A stretch of DNA of 64,000 bases from positions 1 through 64,000 of the forward strand of contig NW_024068239.1 in assembly GCF_009389715.1 (NCBI RefSeq), written 5' to 3'. A model generated the notes under the pieces. It did not search any database. It worked only from the letters and a program-made list of their open reading frames with translations, and was not told the origin of the DNA. The stretch comes from Phoenix dactylifera. Lineage: Eukaryota > Streptophyta > Magnoliopsida > Arecales > Arecaceae. This document shows, piece after piece, positions 10,561 through 23,596 of this stretch (positions are counted from its first letter, which is position 1; every line of letters begins with the position of its first letter). The translations under genes and the position numbers were made by a program.

Positions 10561-10920
10561 TCCTTAGTTCTTCCTCGTTTTTTTCTCTCTAGAAGCAAGG
10601 CGAAGAGAGGAGAACAAGATCCATTTGGACTGCACCAACCAAACAAACAACTTCTACCCTTTGGACTTGACCGAGCTCACTTCAAAAGCCATTACAACTA
10701 CGCCCTCGCACCATGAGGTGAGAGGTGATGCCCTATATACTTGGATCTCTTATCTCAGCCACATGGCTCACATCCTTTTCCTCAGCCATATATCTTAGGC
10801 CAGCTCCAGCCCACAGCACATTCAAGAGAGAGAGAGAGAGAGAGGAGGCCTTCTGAAGACAGCTTGCCAAAGAACCCACTAGTACCAGCACCACAATTTG
10901 GATGCTTCTAAAAGGCCTAG
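10561..10920. other. Sequence after the LINE fragment, with a (GA)n run
   Basis: No gene. A pure AG repeat of about 20 bases lies at 10825-10844. No poly(A) tail was seen after the LINE fragment. Confidence 0.5.
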
Positions 10921-11033
10921 TGCCACAACTTAGAACCTCACCCAAAATCACTAATCATAAGATATTTTTAGATTCCTTAGTTGTGTATGAGTACTCAAGA
11001 TCTCTCCGACGAATAACTGATGTGGGATTAAAC
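10921..11033 (-). mobile_element. Partial LTR of TRIM family A
   Basis: The complement matches the TRIM LTRs at 23597 and 47252: a diverged GGATCTCCCCCAAAATGG-like part, GATTCCTTAG, then CGAATAACTGATGTGGGATT (compare the family's CCCACATCGGTTATTCG). Its outer end is missing and it abuts a fragment of a different LTR family at about 11034. Confidence 0.65.
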
Positions 11034-12480
11034 ATATATCTATATAAATCTGAACCAGTATGTAATTGACCCAGATCTGAACCAAAATTGGGTCAGATCT
11101 GAACCAGTATGTAATTGACCCAGATCTGAACCAAATTGGATCAGATCTGAACCAGTATGTAATTGATCCGGATCTGAACCAAAATTGGGTCAGATCTGAA
11201 CCAGTATGCAATTGGCTCAGACCTGAACTAGAAACTTGGATCAGACCTGAACCAGAAAATTGTTAGACCAAAATCAGAGCGTGGGTCAGACCCAAATTGA
11301 GGAATTGAATAGACCTAAATCAGAAATTGAACTAGGTTAGAGACCTAAGAATGAAATTGAGTCCTATAGATGGATTGTAAACTGGGTAATTAAGAAAGAT
11401 GGTAATTAAATGAAGTCGAATGTGTAATTAACAAGTAATTTAATGATGTTGTTAGGTAATTGAAGAATTGGCACTCAAACCTAAGGATTGGTGGGCCAAC
11501 TAAGGTAAGTAACCTTGAAATAATCTTATGGTTTATCAAATACTTGTGATTACATGATTATGAAATTTGTATATGATTATTTATGTTTCTACAAAAATTA
11601 GGATCAAGCATGAGTTAGCAATAGTTGCATGATTTTAATTAAATGACATTCATCATGATTACCATATTATGTATATAAATTTATGGTGGTACATAAGTTG
11701 CACGAAAATCAAAGTTTTCAACATGATCATGAATTCTATTTATCATGATGCCATTATCCATTTTCCAATGTTTCTATGAAATAAGAATTATGAAAAGCAT
11801 GATATGTTTTTAAGAACTCTCAGATCGCTATGTATGACCCCCGCCAGTGGGTAACAGTAACTAGGCATATAACCCCCGCCAGTGGGTAAAAGTAACTTGG
11901 CTTTACGACCCCCGCCAGTGGGTAATAGTAACTGAAAGATGATCCTGCAGTGGTAAAGGCCTTGCCGTGGGAATAAGAGCGGCCATAGCTGCACTACTAT
12001 CTGAGAGTACGGATATCAAAGCATGGAATAATGGCAAAAGTTTTTATGATGCATAATCATATTTATGAAGTTGCATGAATGGACATGCATAGTTTTATGA
12101 GTGGTTTTAATATAGAAATGCTTTCTTTATTTAAAATGTTTGTTCTTCAAATGGTGTATTAGCATATTATGCTTGATCCAATAAGATTATGCTTGTTTAC
12201 CTACTGGGCTTTATAGCTCACACCATTTTATTTATGTTTTTCAGATGAATAGGAGATGATAGGAACAAGGAGCGTGACATGCTCCAGGGTTATGAGAAAG
12301 ACAAATGTTAAATGTAGATATTGTTTTTAGAAGCTTTGTATGCATTTTAATACATGAACATTTAATGACTTTCATGAATATAGTTGTTTACAATTTGAAG
12401 TATTAAAGTGGATGCGTGTTATTGTATGCTTAACTTGGCAATAACACGGCCGTGTCATGAACCGAATTCGGGGCGTGACA
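11034..12480 (+). mobile_element. 3' fragment of a long-LTR retrotransposon LTR
   Basis: It ends GAATTCGGGGCGTGACA at 12480, the complement of the left end of the solo LTR at 25010. It shares with that copy a tandem phrase (GATCTGAACCAGTATGTAAT, repeated at 11045-11220), three CCCCCGCCAGTGGGTAA units at about 11839-11924, and CTACTGGGCTTTATAGCTCA near 12200. Only about the last third of the LTR is present. No primer site follows 12480. Confidence 0.75.
11040..11265 (+). repeat. Tandem CAGATCTGAACC repeats inside the LTR
   Basis: Alternating units of about 28-31 bases (GATCTGAACCAGTATGTAAT and GATCTGAACCAAAATTGGG) occur at least four times and then decay. The mirrored array is at 27650-27930. 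Confidence 0.8.
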
Positions 12481-15400
12481 CAAAGTCTTTCCTGAAATAG
12501 TAATATTTGTAACTGGCTCTACATAAAAAACCATTAAAGTTGTTCCAACTTACAATCTCAATGGGTCCAAAATTTTTATCAAACTAGATTCAATGTAGGA
12601 TCCTTAAGTTATGTTCCTGCTCAAAATAAGGCTCAAAAAGTCTCAGCAAAATAACCCTACTAGGAAGTTAAACATGTCTACACTTCTCATGAAAGAATTA
12701 AAGAAAAATCCTATATTAACTGAAAATCAGCAAATAAATACGTTATTTGGATTTTCTTTCACCTAGATCAAATATAGTTTGCCATTAATGCTTGGTTTTT
12801 TTATCTTGATTGTGTCAATTTTCCACAGCAAAGGAATTTTCCATGGCAAGAAAAATGCCTTGGCTTGGAGCTCTTCTTCACTTTGGTGTGACTGATGTTG
12901 TTGGGGTCTTGGTTTCCTTGAGAAGAAGGCTAATGTGTTCCTCCTCTCAAACTCTTTAAATTTACTTGGTATCTCTTCATGTTCTTTAGAAACATCATCT
13001 TGTTCCTCATCTTTCCAAATGGGATGGGCCAAACACTTGGTTTCTTATCACTTTCTTTTTTAATTGCAGCTTCTAGGAAATAGTAAAGCATTAGATTCGC
13101 GCAATAAGTTTGACCCACTATAATAATGTCAAAAGCAAGCTTTTGTTCTTTTTAGAGATTGGTCAGGAATGCAAGAGCTAAATTAATTTTGCAAATGTTT
13201 TTCTTGTAATATCCTTAAGCTAATTGAGAAGGTTGAATGAGAAACATGTGTATAGGAAGACCTCAGTAAATAATATTTTTGATGCTTCTTTGATACATGC
13301 ATATATATTATCTTAGTTAAATTTATTTTCTACATATACCTTCTTTTTTCTTCTTTTCATCAACTCAAATACTTGGACATGCGTCCAAATCCAATTCTTG
13401 TGTCCATGTTCATGCAACACAATGCCTTGTTACACTCCAGATTAGCCACCATTTTGTAATTTTTTGAAGAAGCCTTCATTCTTGATTGGACCTCTTGTGG
13501 AAAGCCTAGATCCGAAAATAAATAATGAGCAGATTCTTTCCATGATCACTTTCTAGTTCATATCAATGGAAGACATCAAATCCTAGCACATTATAAAGAT
13601 TATTTTTTGCAATTACTTCCCATATGTTTAAAATTTCTTAGTTTTTGGCTAAGAATGCATGTGGAGATATTCACATGTAGGTTCAAGGTAATTCTAACTT
13701 CTAAATCCATAAATAGAGGTGTCTTAGTATTGTGAAAGCCATCTTGAGTTCCATTTAATTGTAAATATTTTTCTTTAACTTCGCAATTTTTGAAAAAAAA
13801 TTCTCTGTTTTTTCCCTCCTATCTTGCTACCCTATTCCTGAGTATATAATCTTTTGCACTAAATATATACCTTTATTCCTTAGTTTTGAAGCTATTTTGT
13901 TGGATTTTATCATTTTTTATTTACCATTTTAAAAGTCTTTAATTTTGGCAGGTTCAGGAATACCTTTTTGTTTTACCGTGTTGCCATTTTTTTTGATGAC
14001 TTAGAAGAATGGTGCATCCTCTTCGTACTTTGTGAAAAGCGGTAACTTTTTTATATACACCTTTTACGTATTCAGGTTGATATCATATTATCTAAAAATG
14101 ACGTTCTTATGTTATCCATCTTCATGGCAATGTTAACTCTCCACACTGGAATTTGTGCTGTTAAAAACCTACAGAAGATCAAGATTCACAGTACTATTCC
14201 AATACCATACTGCTACCCAATTGGTAGAAGAGAATATTGAACGATCATGTCAATAATAAATTACTATAACTTTATAATGGGATGCTTATCTAAGAATCCT
14301 TCTTTAGACTTAAATTTCTATTCCCTGAGGTTTCAAGGATTCATCATATGGTGGATTTGATATTTTCTCTAGCTTATTATGCTGAAAAAAAAGTGTGCTT
14401 TAGTTGAAATGTTGATGAGTGAAGGATACAATTATTGTTTATCTTTTCAGGTGGCCACCTGAGCTATGACTAGCAATGTCCACTTCAATATGACTTATCA
14501 AACTTTACTTGGTAGTTCCACCAGTTGAGTAGGGTCAAGCAAGGCCACCTCCCCAGTTTTTGTTTTCCCTCCTCTCTACTCCTCACTGTCTCCTTTCCTC
14601 TCCTGCCCCATGGTCAGGTCTAAGTAGGTCAAGACTCATTAGAGATTGTATTTGACCATTGGTGGGTTAGGTTGGTTTTGCAGTCAAACAGATCAGGCTG
14701 ATAGAGATTGATCCAGCTCGTACCTGATTTAATCAAACCCATTCCCATACGCGGCCTAAGAGGTTGCTTTAGGTGTGTGGTTCTTCAAGTGCCCTGCCTA
14801 AGGCCTAGGAAACTTATATAGGAACCATAGACATTGGGCTGCCTTAGCGCTCTGCTAGGCATAATATGGGGACTTGGAGAACTCAAAAAGCCTAAATGGA
14901 TTGGTGGACTTTGATGGGTTCTGTTGGCTACCAGCAGCTCTTTTGGGTTATTTTGTTGTTCTCTTGGCAGAGAGCAAACTTAGCAAAGAGAATGGAGAAC
15001 ATAGGCTGCAATGGCAATTGGACAACCAATCCACTGGCTATCAAAGCCATTGGGGATTGTAACTGTTGCTGCTGCAGCTGCTGCATTAGTTGAGATCATG
15101 TTTCTTGCAACTACTGCAATAAGCCATGATCCATGACTCCAAACCTTTTTCATCCAGTCTGGGGGCTGGCATTAGTGGTGTTAACTGCTGATGAAGGGGA
15201 AACTTTTATCAAATCCTTTGATGCTGCTTCCATTCCTCTTACCTATGCCTTTTTTTATACTGTGTATACATGCTGTAATGGACAACTATGGATAAACAAA
15301 TGCATTTATTCTTCTTAATGTATTTTGTGCGAGATTAGAACAATCTCACAAATTATTTTTTATTTCTTTTTGATTTCATTGTTTAGTTGTTTTAGTAGGT

Positions 15401-15879
15401 AATTGTCTTATTTAGCACAAGAAGATGTTCTGTATGATCAGGTTATAATTGTTTACTTCAATTAAAACTTAGTCTGCCCAACCCCACCCACAACATCAGG
15501 TATCTACTAAAAGGAGAACAATATATTGGAATAATTCCTCTATAAAATGAGCTTGTTCAATAAGATGCTTACGTGATACATCCAACGTGCAATGCAATTC
15601 ACATTTCTTTTTTTGGAGTCATTCATGATGGTTTGTTTCATTTTTTCTCTTGCATAAAAATTTTCAAATCTAAATGCTAACTCCCTTCTAGTACATCAGT
15701 TGCCTTTACCGGCTCTTGTATCTCCTTTATCTTCTTTGCCTTGTTCACTTCACCCCATTTATGTAGTCCAAAGTCTCATTTATCACCTCAAGTAGGATGT
15801 CCTTGCAAGAGGTGACATCATCTCCTATACTTGTCAAGTGACTTATTTGAAAAACATCCTTAGCATGGTTACTGAATTA

Positions 15880-16035
15880 GGCGGTACGGAATGTACCGAA
15901 TCCGTACCGGTACACGGTGTGGGGGGCATACCAAGACACGGTACGCCGAACCGGCTTCCATATTAGGTGTACCGACACAGTGATAGGGTGGCACCGGTAC
16001 GGGCTCCGGTACTAAGATGGCATACCATGGTCCTT
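15880..16035. repeat. GC-rich patch rich in GGTAC/CGGTACGG palindromes
   Basis: Within AT-rich surroundings, GGTACGGAATGTACC, CCGTACCGGTACACGG, CACGGTACGCC, CACCGGTACGGG and CTCCGGTACTAAG follow each other. This looks like a small dispersed repeat or MITE, but clean terminal repeats and a target duplication were not found. Confidence 0.4.
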
Positions 16036-18310
16036 AGTAATTGCACTTGAAGTGATTGCTATCTTTGTCTATCATTCCAACTTGAAACCTTTTCAGTATC
16101 ACCATCCAACGCTGCTAAAGGCATGAATCAATTTAACTTGACAGAATCAAGACCAATCAGCAACGTTAAATATTTCTGCATTAATGAAATTGTTATTGTG
16201 ATAAAGTAAGATAAGGACAATGAAATGCATACCAAATTGTCAATACAAGAAGACATGAATTCTTATGGCTTATGACTGTAAATTGACAAGTCTTTAAAAA
16301 AAAACAAAGAAAATTTACCCCAAATTCATGGCCCCTTACCCTCTCATTTACTGCTATTTACTTTTGAATTCAAATATATGACCAGTTATGAAGGAATAAT
16401 GTCCTTTGGGAAGAGATTCTCGGAAGCCCGTCCACGAAAATTTTGGTGAGGGACTGCCTAAACCTGAACGAAGGCTATTAAAATCATGCTCTACCAGCAG
16501 CAGATATACTAAACCAAATAAAGAATGCAATCACTTATTTCAATCAATTCTATCCTTGAGAAAGGAAGACATGTTCTCCCCTTTCAATCAAAACAAAAGG
16601 AAAGAACAACGAAAGGAATAACAATGAGAGAGTCATGGATTCAATGTAAGATTTCAGGTGCCATTCCAGTTACCATCTATGATTGTTGGCAGATTATATT
16701 TAAGATCTCCATGCATCTGAATCACACATAACAGAATAAAATAACCAAACAATGAATTTGAAAGGGAAAATTATTAGATGTTAATCATTTTCTCTCTTTC
16801 TCTTGTGCATTCATCTTCTAGCTTGAGATGCTAGACTTGGAGGTTAACTTAGAAGTGATTGAGGGCAAGCAAAGCGTCTAAGTGCTGCACTGATGCTTGT
16901 GGAAATAACAAGCCCATGAGAAGTGGTATCAAAGCCAAGCTCAATGTGCACCACAATCCTTGTGAGTCATTTTAGCCCCTCTCTAGGGGATACCTAGGTC
17001 GAGGAGGACTCTTTAGGGTCGAGTAGGACCCAGGCTATGGGTGCAACCCCCTCCCCTCCTCCTTTTTTAATCATGCAAATAGAAAATCAAATTCACCATT
17101 ATAGCGTAATAGAGGTTAAGATTAATCAAAACAATAGCATGTCATTTTGTCACATCTTAATTTGCCAAGTCAAATATAGGTGTTCAGAGTGACAATGATA
17201 TCACATTATTAAAATTTAAATATGAAAAATAAAAATATGACAATTCTTTGAAAGAAACTAAAGTTTATAACTTATAGTTGAAATCCTCTATTTGCATTAA
17301 AAATTGCAACTAGGAGAAAGAAAATAGAAAATAGACAAAAGTATGGATGAAAAGGTAGGAAAAGAGGAAGAAGAGGAGAGCAAAAGATATTCCATATGAG
17401 AAAAGAAAAAGAGAGTAACATGAGAAGAGAAAGAGAAAGTAATGTGAGAAGGGAAGAGGAAAAGGAAAGGAAAAGAGTAAGTATGAAAAAAATAAAATGA
17501 AAAACTTTTAGGGGTCTTTGGACTAACAAAAATTGCTGAGTGCCTCCCGGAGAGTGTTGGGCTCCACAAGAGCCTCTGATTCAAGGTGCATAGGTGAATT
17601 GGTTGATGATAGCTGATTGAAGGCTAGTTACTTGCCCTAGCATTGAAGATGAGGGAGGTGTTGAGTGGGGAGAGATGGGGGAAGGAATGACAAAACCAAA
17701 ACAAATATAAAATTTTGCTGACTGCACTTCTAGTTTAACTAAAATAAGTTTATTTTAGTCACAACAGTGAAAATAAGATCAAGTGAGAATAATAAAAGTG
17801 GAGCCTATGTAACCTTTAGCGTAAGAATGCCTAGTCGGACACTGCCTAGGTGCCTAGGCAATAGCTGAGATACATAGAATTATTTATCCACCATGACATG
17901 CAACACAAAAAGGTAGGATGTATAACATTGCTCTTCAAGAAACAACATATAACACTGCATAGAACGAAAAACACACATACACAATCATGCTCTTCAGTTT
18001 GCTCATCTTCGATGCTCTCATCATCATTATAATTGCTTTCAGTTGTGCACATCATGGTCTCAAAAAATGGTTTGTCAAATGAGAGATCCCCAACTTCAAA
18101 TATATAAAAACACATATCAGAGGCTTCCACAGCATGCAATTAAGGAAACCTTCCTCTTTCTCTGGTCTTCTCTTATCTTTGCACATACAACTTGTCTAGT
18201 GAGTGAAGAGATGGAAGGGATGGCAAATGCAAGAGATTTTGGTGCAGAGTAAATTGGTTTGTTGCTGAGCTATTCAGTACTTAACCTGCCTTACCTGTTA
18301 AACCTTTCTG

Positions 18311-18417
18311 AGCATTTTGGACTGCCTAGTTGCCCTTTTGAGCCTATTCGGCTCTTTATGCATCAGGATGGGTTCTCGGCATTTTGGGCTGTTTGGTTGC
18401 CCTGTTGAGCCTATTCG
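18311..18417 (+). repeat. Two direct copies of a unit of about 66 bases
   Basis: GCATTTTGGACTGCCTAGTT at 18311 returns as GCATTTTGGGCTGTTTGGTT at 18378. Both continue with GCCC and GAGCCTATTCG. Confidence 0.6.
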
Positions 18418-19640
18418 CCTGCTTAAGCATCTAGAGTAGGTATAGGTCTCCTAAGTTCCTAGGCAAGGAAACAGGTCCCCATGGAGCTGCTTGGGCTAGC
18501 AATTAAAACAGTATGGTTTCTTTAATGTCTGTCCAATGTCTACATCATTTACTCTTGCTTTCATCCTAATCCCTGTTCTTGGGTGAAGGAACTCTTAGTT
18601 GCACTGCAGGTAACTTGGTTCTGTGAAACTTCTATCCACTACGTAGTCTGCATTATAATATTCATTTATAACATTGTAAGTTTAACCTTCTACAGGTTCT
18701 TGTAATGAGAGAACTTCCTCTTCCACAACTTTGATGCTGAAAGTATCAAATTTTATTGGAGACATCTATGGATTGAAAAGGTGGGGCTACTCACATTATA
18801 GCTGCTTCTTGGTTATTAGATATTAAATGGAATTTTTGAATGTTTATGGCAGTGCAAGTAAAAAGTTGTATTTCATAAATGTAAGAAAACACATGAAGAG
18901 TTGTTGATGTTTCCACTTTTTCCAAGGATGGGTGGGTAATTCATTTGAAGCAGGTGCCTCCTGAAAAGTAATAGGGGGGTGCCTAACTTTGCTGAAGTGT
19001 TTTTTTTACTCATATATGTAATGGTGTAAGCCTTTATATCCATTTCTTCAAAATCGGATGTGTTAAATGAGATAGGTTTTGCATAGATGAGTTGACACCA
19101 CCAACTTGGGCTTGGTGTCACTTGCAAAGATATGTATTGAACCAACGATGTCTCAGGTGTTCAGGCTAATAGCAGATTTTAAAAAATTATAGCTTAGGAA
19201 AGAGAAATATGCTAAAAAACAAAGCACAATGAGGCAACTGGAAATACTGGTTTTGTTGCATGAAGGTTTTGATAGGTTGGATTAATTGGAGACACTACTT
19301 ACTGAATATGCTTTCTAAAACACAATAGGCAGCTGGAGTTGAATGTTCTCTGATGGCATGCTCATTATTTTTTGGGACTTTGGGCTGCATTGAAACTGAT
19401 AGTTGCCAACATTTTCGAGTTAATTTATTCATAGCCCCGACCAATTAACCACTGAAGATTGTCAATCATATAGTAGATGCATCCTGCAACGGTGTAATTA
19501 CAAAAACTAGTAAAGGAGTAATTATGTCCTAAAAGCGTGCCATGGTTTGCATCTCTTCTTTTCTAAAAGATTTTCTCACTTTAAGTAAGACAATTGCTAT
19601 TCTATTTTGTGGTTCTGAATTGCTTTTCATGTTCTTTCAG

Positions 19641-19721
19641 AAAGAAAGATTGGAAAGAGAAATGGAGATAAAGCGGGTTACAGAGGAACTGTTGGCTCAA
19701 GCAAAACATTACCCTTGCTGA
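19641..19721 (+). other. Exon-like segment ending in a stop
   Basis: After a good acceptor (TTCTTTCAG) there are 26 codons (KERLEREMEIKRVTEELLAQ and a short tail) ending at TGA. The composition is that of a charged helix. There is no downstream donor before the stop. It could be an exon remnant related to the segments at 20255-20600, or chance. Confidence 0.25.
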
Positions 19722-20254
19722 GACATCCTATTTTGGTTCTTTTCCTTTAAAATTTTTGTATGCTTAAATAAGAGTTTCCTGGAAGAGTGATCCCTGATTG
19801 CCACTAAATGCTGGTAATTAGCTCACATAGGTTGTTCTGTTTCCTAACTTCATGCTTGGATTTGCATGATATATCAGCTTTTCAATGCTATCAGACAGTC
19901 TGAAGAACATAACTTCTGTTTCCTTTATGCCTGTCCACCTTCTGCTTGTTTTGTATAAGACAAGACAAGGGTGTAACTGATACATATCATGCATGATAAA
20001 ATGTTTGATCTGGGAAATTATCATGTGGTGAATTTGCTGATAGGAACTATAGTCTGTCAGGGCAGATGGTGAAATTTGCATTGGCTACATGCTTCACCTA
20101 CCTGACATGCTTAGCTATATCCATTCATTACTCAGTTTATCTATTTCTGTTATTATGAAAGAATTGTTATATAACGTACTATTTATGTTCCACATATTTA
20201 GAGTTATCTACTGTTGGGATTCATGCGAAGAACTTTGATATTCACAAAATGCAG

Positions 20255-20600
20255 ATATCTACAGATCTATATGGGGTTCGACGGCATAAGCTGGCTTTGA
20301 AAGTTGGTAAACAACTATTATACTTCAAGGTATTTTAAACAACTAGTTGATGAGTATAATGTCATGATAAGCACCATAACTTTTGACTATTTAGATGTGT
20401 TCTCAATTTTATATTAATTCTTATAGATAATATTTGTTATATCTTTAGAAAATGCTTGCTGTCCATTATATATGATTATTTTTCTAATTCTCTTCATGGT
20501 CTAGCTTGAGATCCTAATTCAAGAGATGTCAAACGAGGCATTTATGGATTGGCTATGTGGAGCTGGTTCAGCTGATGGCATCGTCAGGAAGTTTAAATGA
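20255..20600 (+). CDS. Possible last two exons of an unidentified gene
   Basis: Segment 20255-20329 (25 codons, starting ISTDLYGVRRHKLALKVGKQ) is flanked by ATGCAG before it and GTATTT after it. Segment 20505-20600 (31 codons plus TGA) follows an acceptor CTAG. It reads LEILIQEMSNEAFMDWLCGA and ends in GIVRKFK. Both join in the same phase without a stop, giving a 56-residue C-terminal end. I do not recognise the protein. No matching upstream coding part was found, so this may be a gene fragment or a coincidence of splice-like sites. Confidence 0.3.
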
Positions 20601-21182
20601 TGTTGCTTAGCTATTTTGTCCTGCTAGAGAATTCCTAAAAATTAAAACACCTTCCCTTCCACCTCCCCGGCTCTCTCTTTCTAATTTATAAGCTATAAGT
20701 TTGTAGGTTTCTTGTTTACTTCCACCTCCCCGGCTCTGCCATTACCTTTTACACACTGTGAGTTTATAATATAACTTAAATGATTATGGCGGTAAAAGGT
20801 ACTTCAACTTTTTTTTGAAAAAAAAATTGTTACTGGAACTCGAACCTTAAATGATTCAGCAGGTCTCAAGTAGACTTCAAATTAAAGCTTTTTTTATTTT
20901 TTTTTATTTTTGGAGGAGTCCAAAAGACATTTCAAAATTTTTGCCAAACATCTTAAAAACATCAAAAAAGCATTTAGCCCTCTAAAAAACACTTGTTGGT
21001 CCTTCAAAAACAAATGGAGCCTAGAAATAAGAAAAAGAAAAGAAAAAGTTTAAAAAGATTCAAAGGGGGGCTAAGTATTAAAAGTAGAAAAGAAAGTAGT
21101 TTGAGTAAAGATTGAAATGAAACAATAAGAGAAAAGTAACAGAGGTATCAAACTGGCATCTAATAGCCTATGTTTGCTCTTG
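20601..21182. other. Non-coding sequence
   Basis: Nothing recognised apart from two copies of TTCCACCTCCCCGGCTCT near 20656 and 20720, and poly(A)/poly(T)-rich runs. Confidence 0.5.
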
Positions 21183-23090
21183 TCATATCGGAAGGAAAAT
21201 ATATAACAGAGGTATCAAACTGGCATCTAAGTCACCCATTCGAGGAGTAGAGTGATGATGCTGCAATTTTATAACATGAGTATTGTTGAAAATAGTCTGG
21301 TTAGCCATCGACACCAAATAGTTAACTGAGCCAAAGAGTCCCATCCCTTTCCAAGATTCGGTGGAATGGTTGCAGACTTCCAGCTCATCCAAATAAGCCA
21401 CCGATCTTTTAACATTGTAGCTAGGACTATTGAGTAAACACAATAGATCTTGCCACATTAGAGTTGAGAAATGGCAGGAGATGAGTAGGTGTTGGTAATT
21501 CCCTGAAATCCATTGCAAAGAGTGCATTCTTGTGGCGTTGATCGTCCTTGTTTTGTTAGGTTATTAGCAGTTAGTATTTTTCCTTGAATTGCTAGCAATG
21601 GAAGATCTAAACTTTTGTTGGTGTTGGAGATTCCTACAAACCAATTTGCCTAATCTAATTTCTGGCATGCAATATTGAAGAAGGTGTTATATGACTTCAT
21701 ACGAAAACTCGGGATGTCCACAGCCATATAAGCTTGTCAGCATCATCTTGTAAGTGTATGTTTGAAAGAAGAGGGCACAAGTGTTGGTATTCATCCATTA
21801 GTTGTAGTTCAATCTTCCAATAAGTGAGCAAACACATAAATGCTGGCTAGATGATAATGAAAGTAGCCTTGGATAGGAGTGCTACAAAGAGTAGTTTCCG
21901 GGCCAAGAAAGAATCCTTCATCCATCTTCAGGCAAGAAAAGAGAGCTTCATAGGGAGCTATTATGACAATGGAGGACAGATTTGTAGAAAGACAGAGTTG
22001 GCTTGAAATTATTCAAGAAGAGTGGTCTTTGTTTGTAATATTTATGGATCAGTGTTGTTTTTTGGAGTGTTGTAGGTCTACCATTCACTAGCATCAAATT
22101 CTACTTCCAAGCAAATCTAAGTTCATTTAGTGGAGGTCTTTTATACCTAGTCCTCCTTCATATTATTTCTCAGGCAGCATTGCTGTCAAATTTATCAAAC
22201 AAAAACCCCCAAAATTGAGTTTCTTCCTTTCTCAAAAAAAAAAAGGCCCATGTCTTTAATCAATATGTTGAACTAACAAATTAGGTAGAGAAAGACAAAC
22301 ATAAGATATTTTAACATGGTAAATGGGATAAAGTTAACAAAAACCAATCTCCTTTAATTGAAATGGATGCTTCCCTTTCAAGTTGAGAGTCATAGGTCAA
22401 TTTTGTCGAGTGGCTACTAGAGTCTTTTAAATAGTTTATTGTCATGCAGATAAACTCCTACTTATCTCCTAGAGAGCTGCTCAAGATTGTAATGGAGAAT
22501 CTCCGCGACCTCTCTGTTGTGCAAGTCCTATATAAAGAAGAACTGATTTTATATAGTTGATGTTGGAAAACTTTGATAGCACTGGCCTATTATTGAGAGG
22601 CTTTTCAGAATATAGGAATAACATCTACAAATTGAATAAGGGAGATATTCTCAATAATTGTGCTTAGGCTTTAAGAAAACTCTAGGCATTTTCTCCATGC
22701 TTCCTTTTCAAGTTGAGCGTCCTTAGTCAATTTTATCAAGGAGTGGCTACTAGAGTGTTTCCAGTACCTTCTTGTGATATAGAGAAACTCCAATATACCT
22801 AACAAGAAGCTGCTTAAACTTGTAATGGGGAATCTCTATCAATAGCAGACCTTTGCTAACAGGTCCCATATAACAAGACTTGTTTTTGAGTAGTTGATGT
22901 TCAGACCAAAATTTAGCTCAAAAATATTTAGGAAAAATTTGATAGCAGTGACTATATTTGAGAGGCTTCTCAAAATAGGAGAGTGCCATCTACAAATTGA
23001 GGGAGGAGATATTCTCAATAATTGTGCTTAAGCCTTATAGATAGATTTGGGCATCTTCTTCATGCACTCTCTTGCTCAGAAGATTCAATA
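21183..23090 (-). pseudogene. LINE relic: reverse transcriptase and zf-RVT fragments
   Basis: On the reverse strand from right to left: a reverse-transcriptase piece (for example FLNIFELNFGLNINYSKTSL near 22950-22880, like the segment after the FADD box of plant LINEs), then LLAIQGKILTANNLTKQGRS at about 21610-21550, CTLCNGFQG, ISCHFSTLMW and SMANQTIFNNTH. The last parts are the zf-RVT region. Stops and frame changes are many, so it is long dead. Order and strand agree throughout. Confidence 0.6.
22365..23075. repeat. Tandem duplication of about 340-380 bases inside the LINE relic
   Basis: Landmarks in copy 1 (about 22365-22695): GCTTCCCTTTCAAGTTGAG, GTGGCTACTAGAGT, AATGGAGAATCTC, GAGATATTCTCAATAATTGT. 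The same landmarks return in order in copy 2 (about 22700-23075): GCTTCCTTTTCAAGTTGAG, GTGGCTACTAGAGT, AATGGGGAATCTC, GAGATATTCTCAATAATTGT. The copies are clearly diverged. Confidence 0.75.
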
Positions 23091-23591
23091 TCATTTTAGA
23101 TAAGATTCAAGGCTCAAAATTGGTTCAAATTCTAGTTTTCCACCTTTTTAGCCTTTTTATCATTGGTTCTTGGTTCTAATAATTTCATTGATGCTCATGT
23201 TTCCACCTTTACCATTCAAATGTCATCAATAGAACTACTAACAATCCACCTCCATTATTAGAAAACAAACTCTTGTTGGACTTCACTTGTCAAACCTGTG
23301 ACTTAAGTTTGAATACCAATGGATTATCTTGCAAAGCATGTAGAAAATCTTGAATGGGTCCAGCTTTGTGGCTAGACCCAAAACTATATAATTGATCTCA
23401 CATATTGTCCCCTTAATTTATATCCTATAAAGCTATGTTACGATTTTTATCTAAGCTTCCATCATGGCCGAGATATTAGGTTTTGTTGGTGTTGGGCCCC
23501 AGTGTCTTAGCCAATATAAACTAATGTCTTGATACATTGACCAACATGACATGAATGTATGGGATAAGACATTTTGAATATTTTCTATTTT
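23091..23591. other. Non-coding sequence before the TRIM
   Basis: AT-rich; nothing recognised. Confidence 0.5.
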
Positions 23592-23596
23592 ATAGG

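Larger units (their letters stand above)
12481..18499. other. Six kilobases without a recognisable gene
   Basis: AT-rich non-coding sequence. Open frames of 60-90 codons occur but show no domain, no family resemblance and no convincing splice context. A GC-rich patch at 15880-16035 is listed separately. A purine-rich stretch (about 17320-17480) creates Phe/Ser/Leu-rich shadow frames on the reverse strand. Confidence 0.6.

Noticed and set aside
14874..15318. Three short plus-strand frames
   Set aside because: No domain, no splice-consistent neighbours and ordinary composition.
17272..17584. Phe/Leu/Ser-rich reverse frames resembling membrane segments
   Set aside because: Caused by a purine-rich AGAAAGAG tract on the plus strand.
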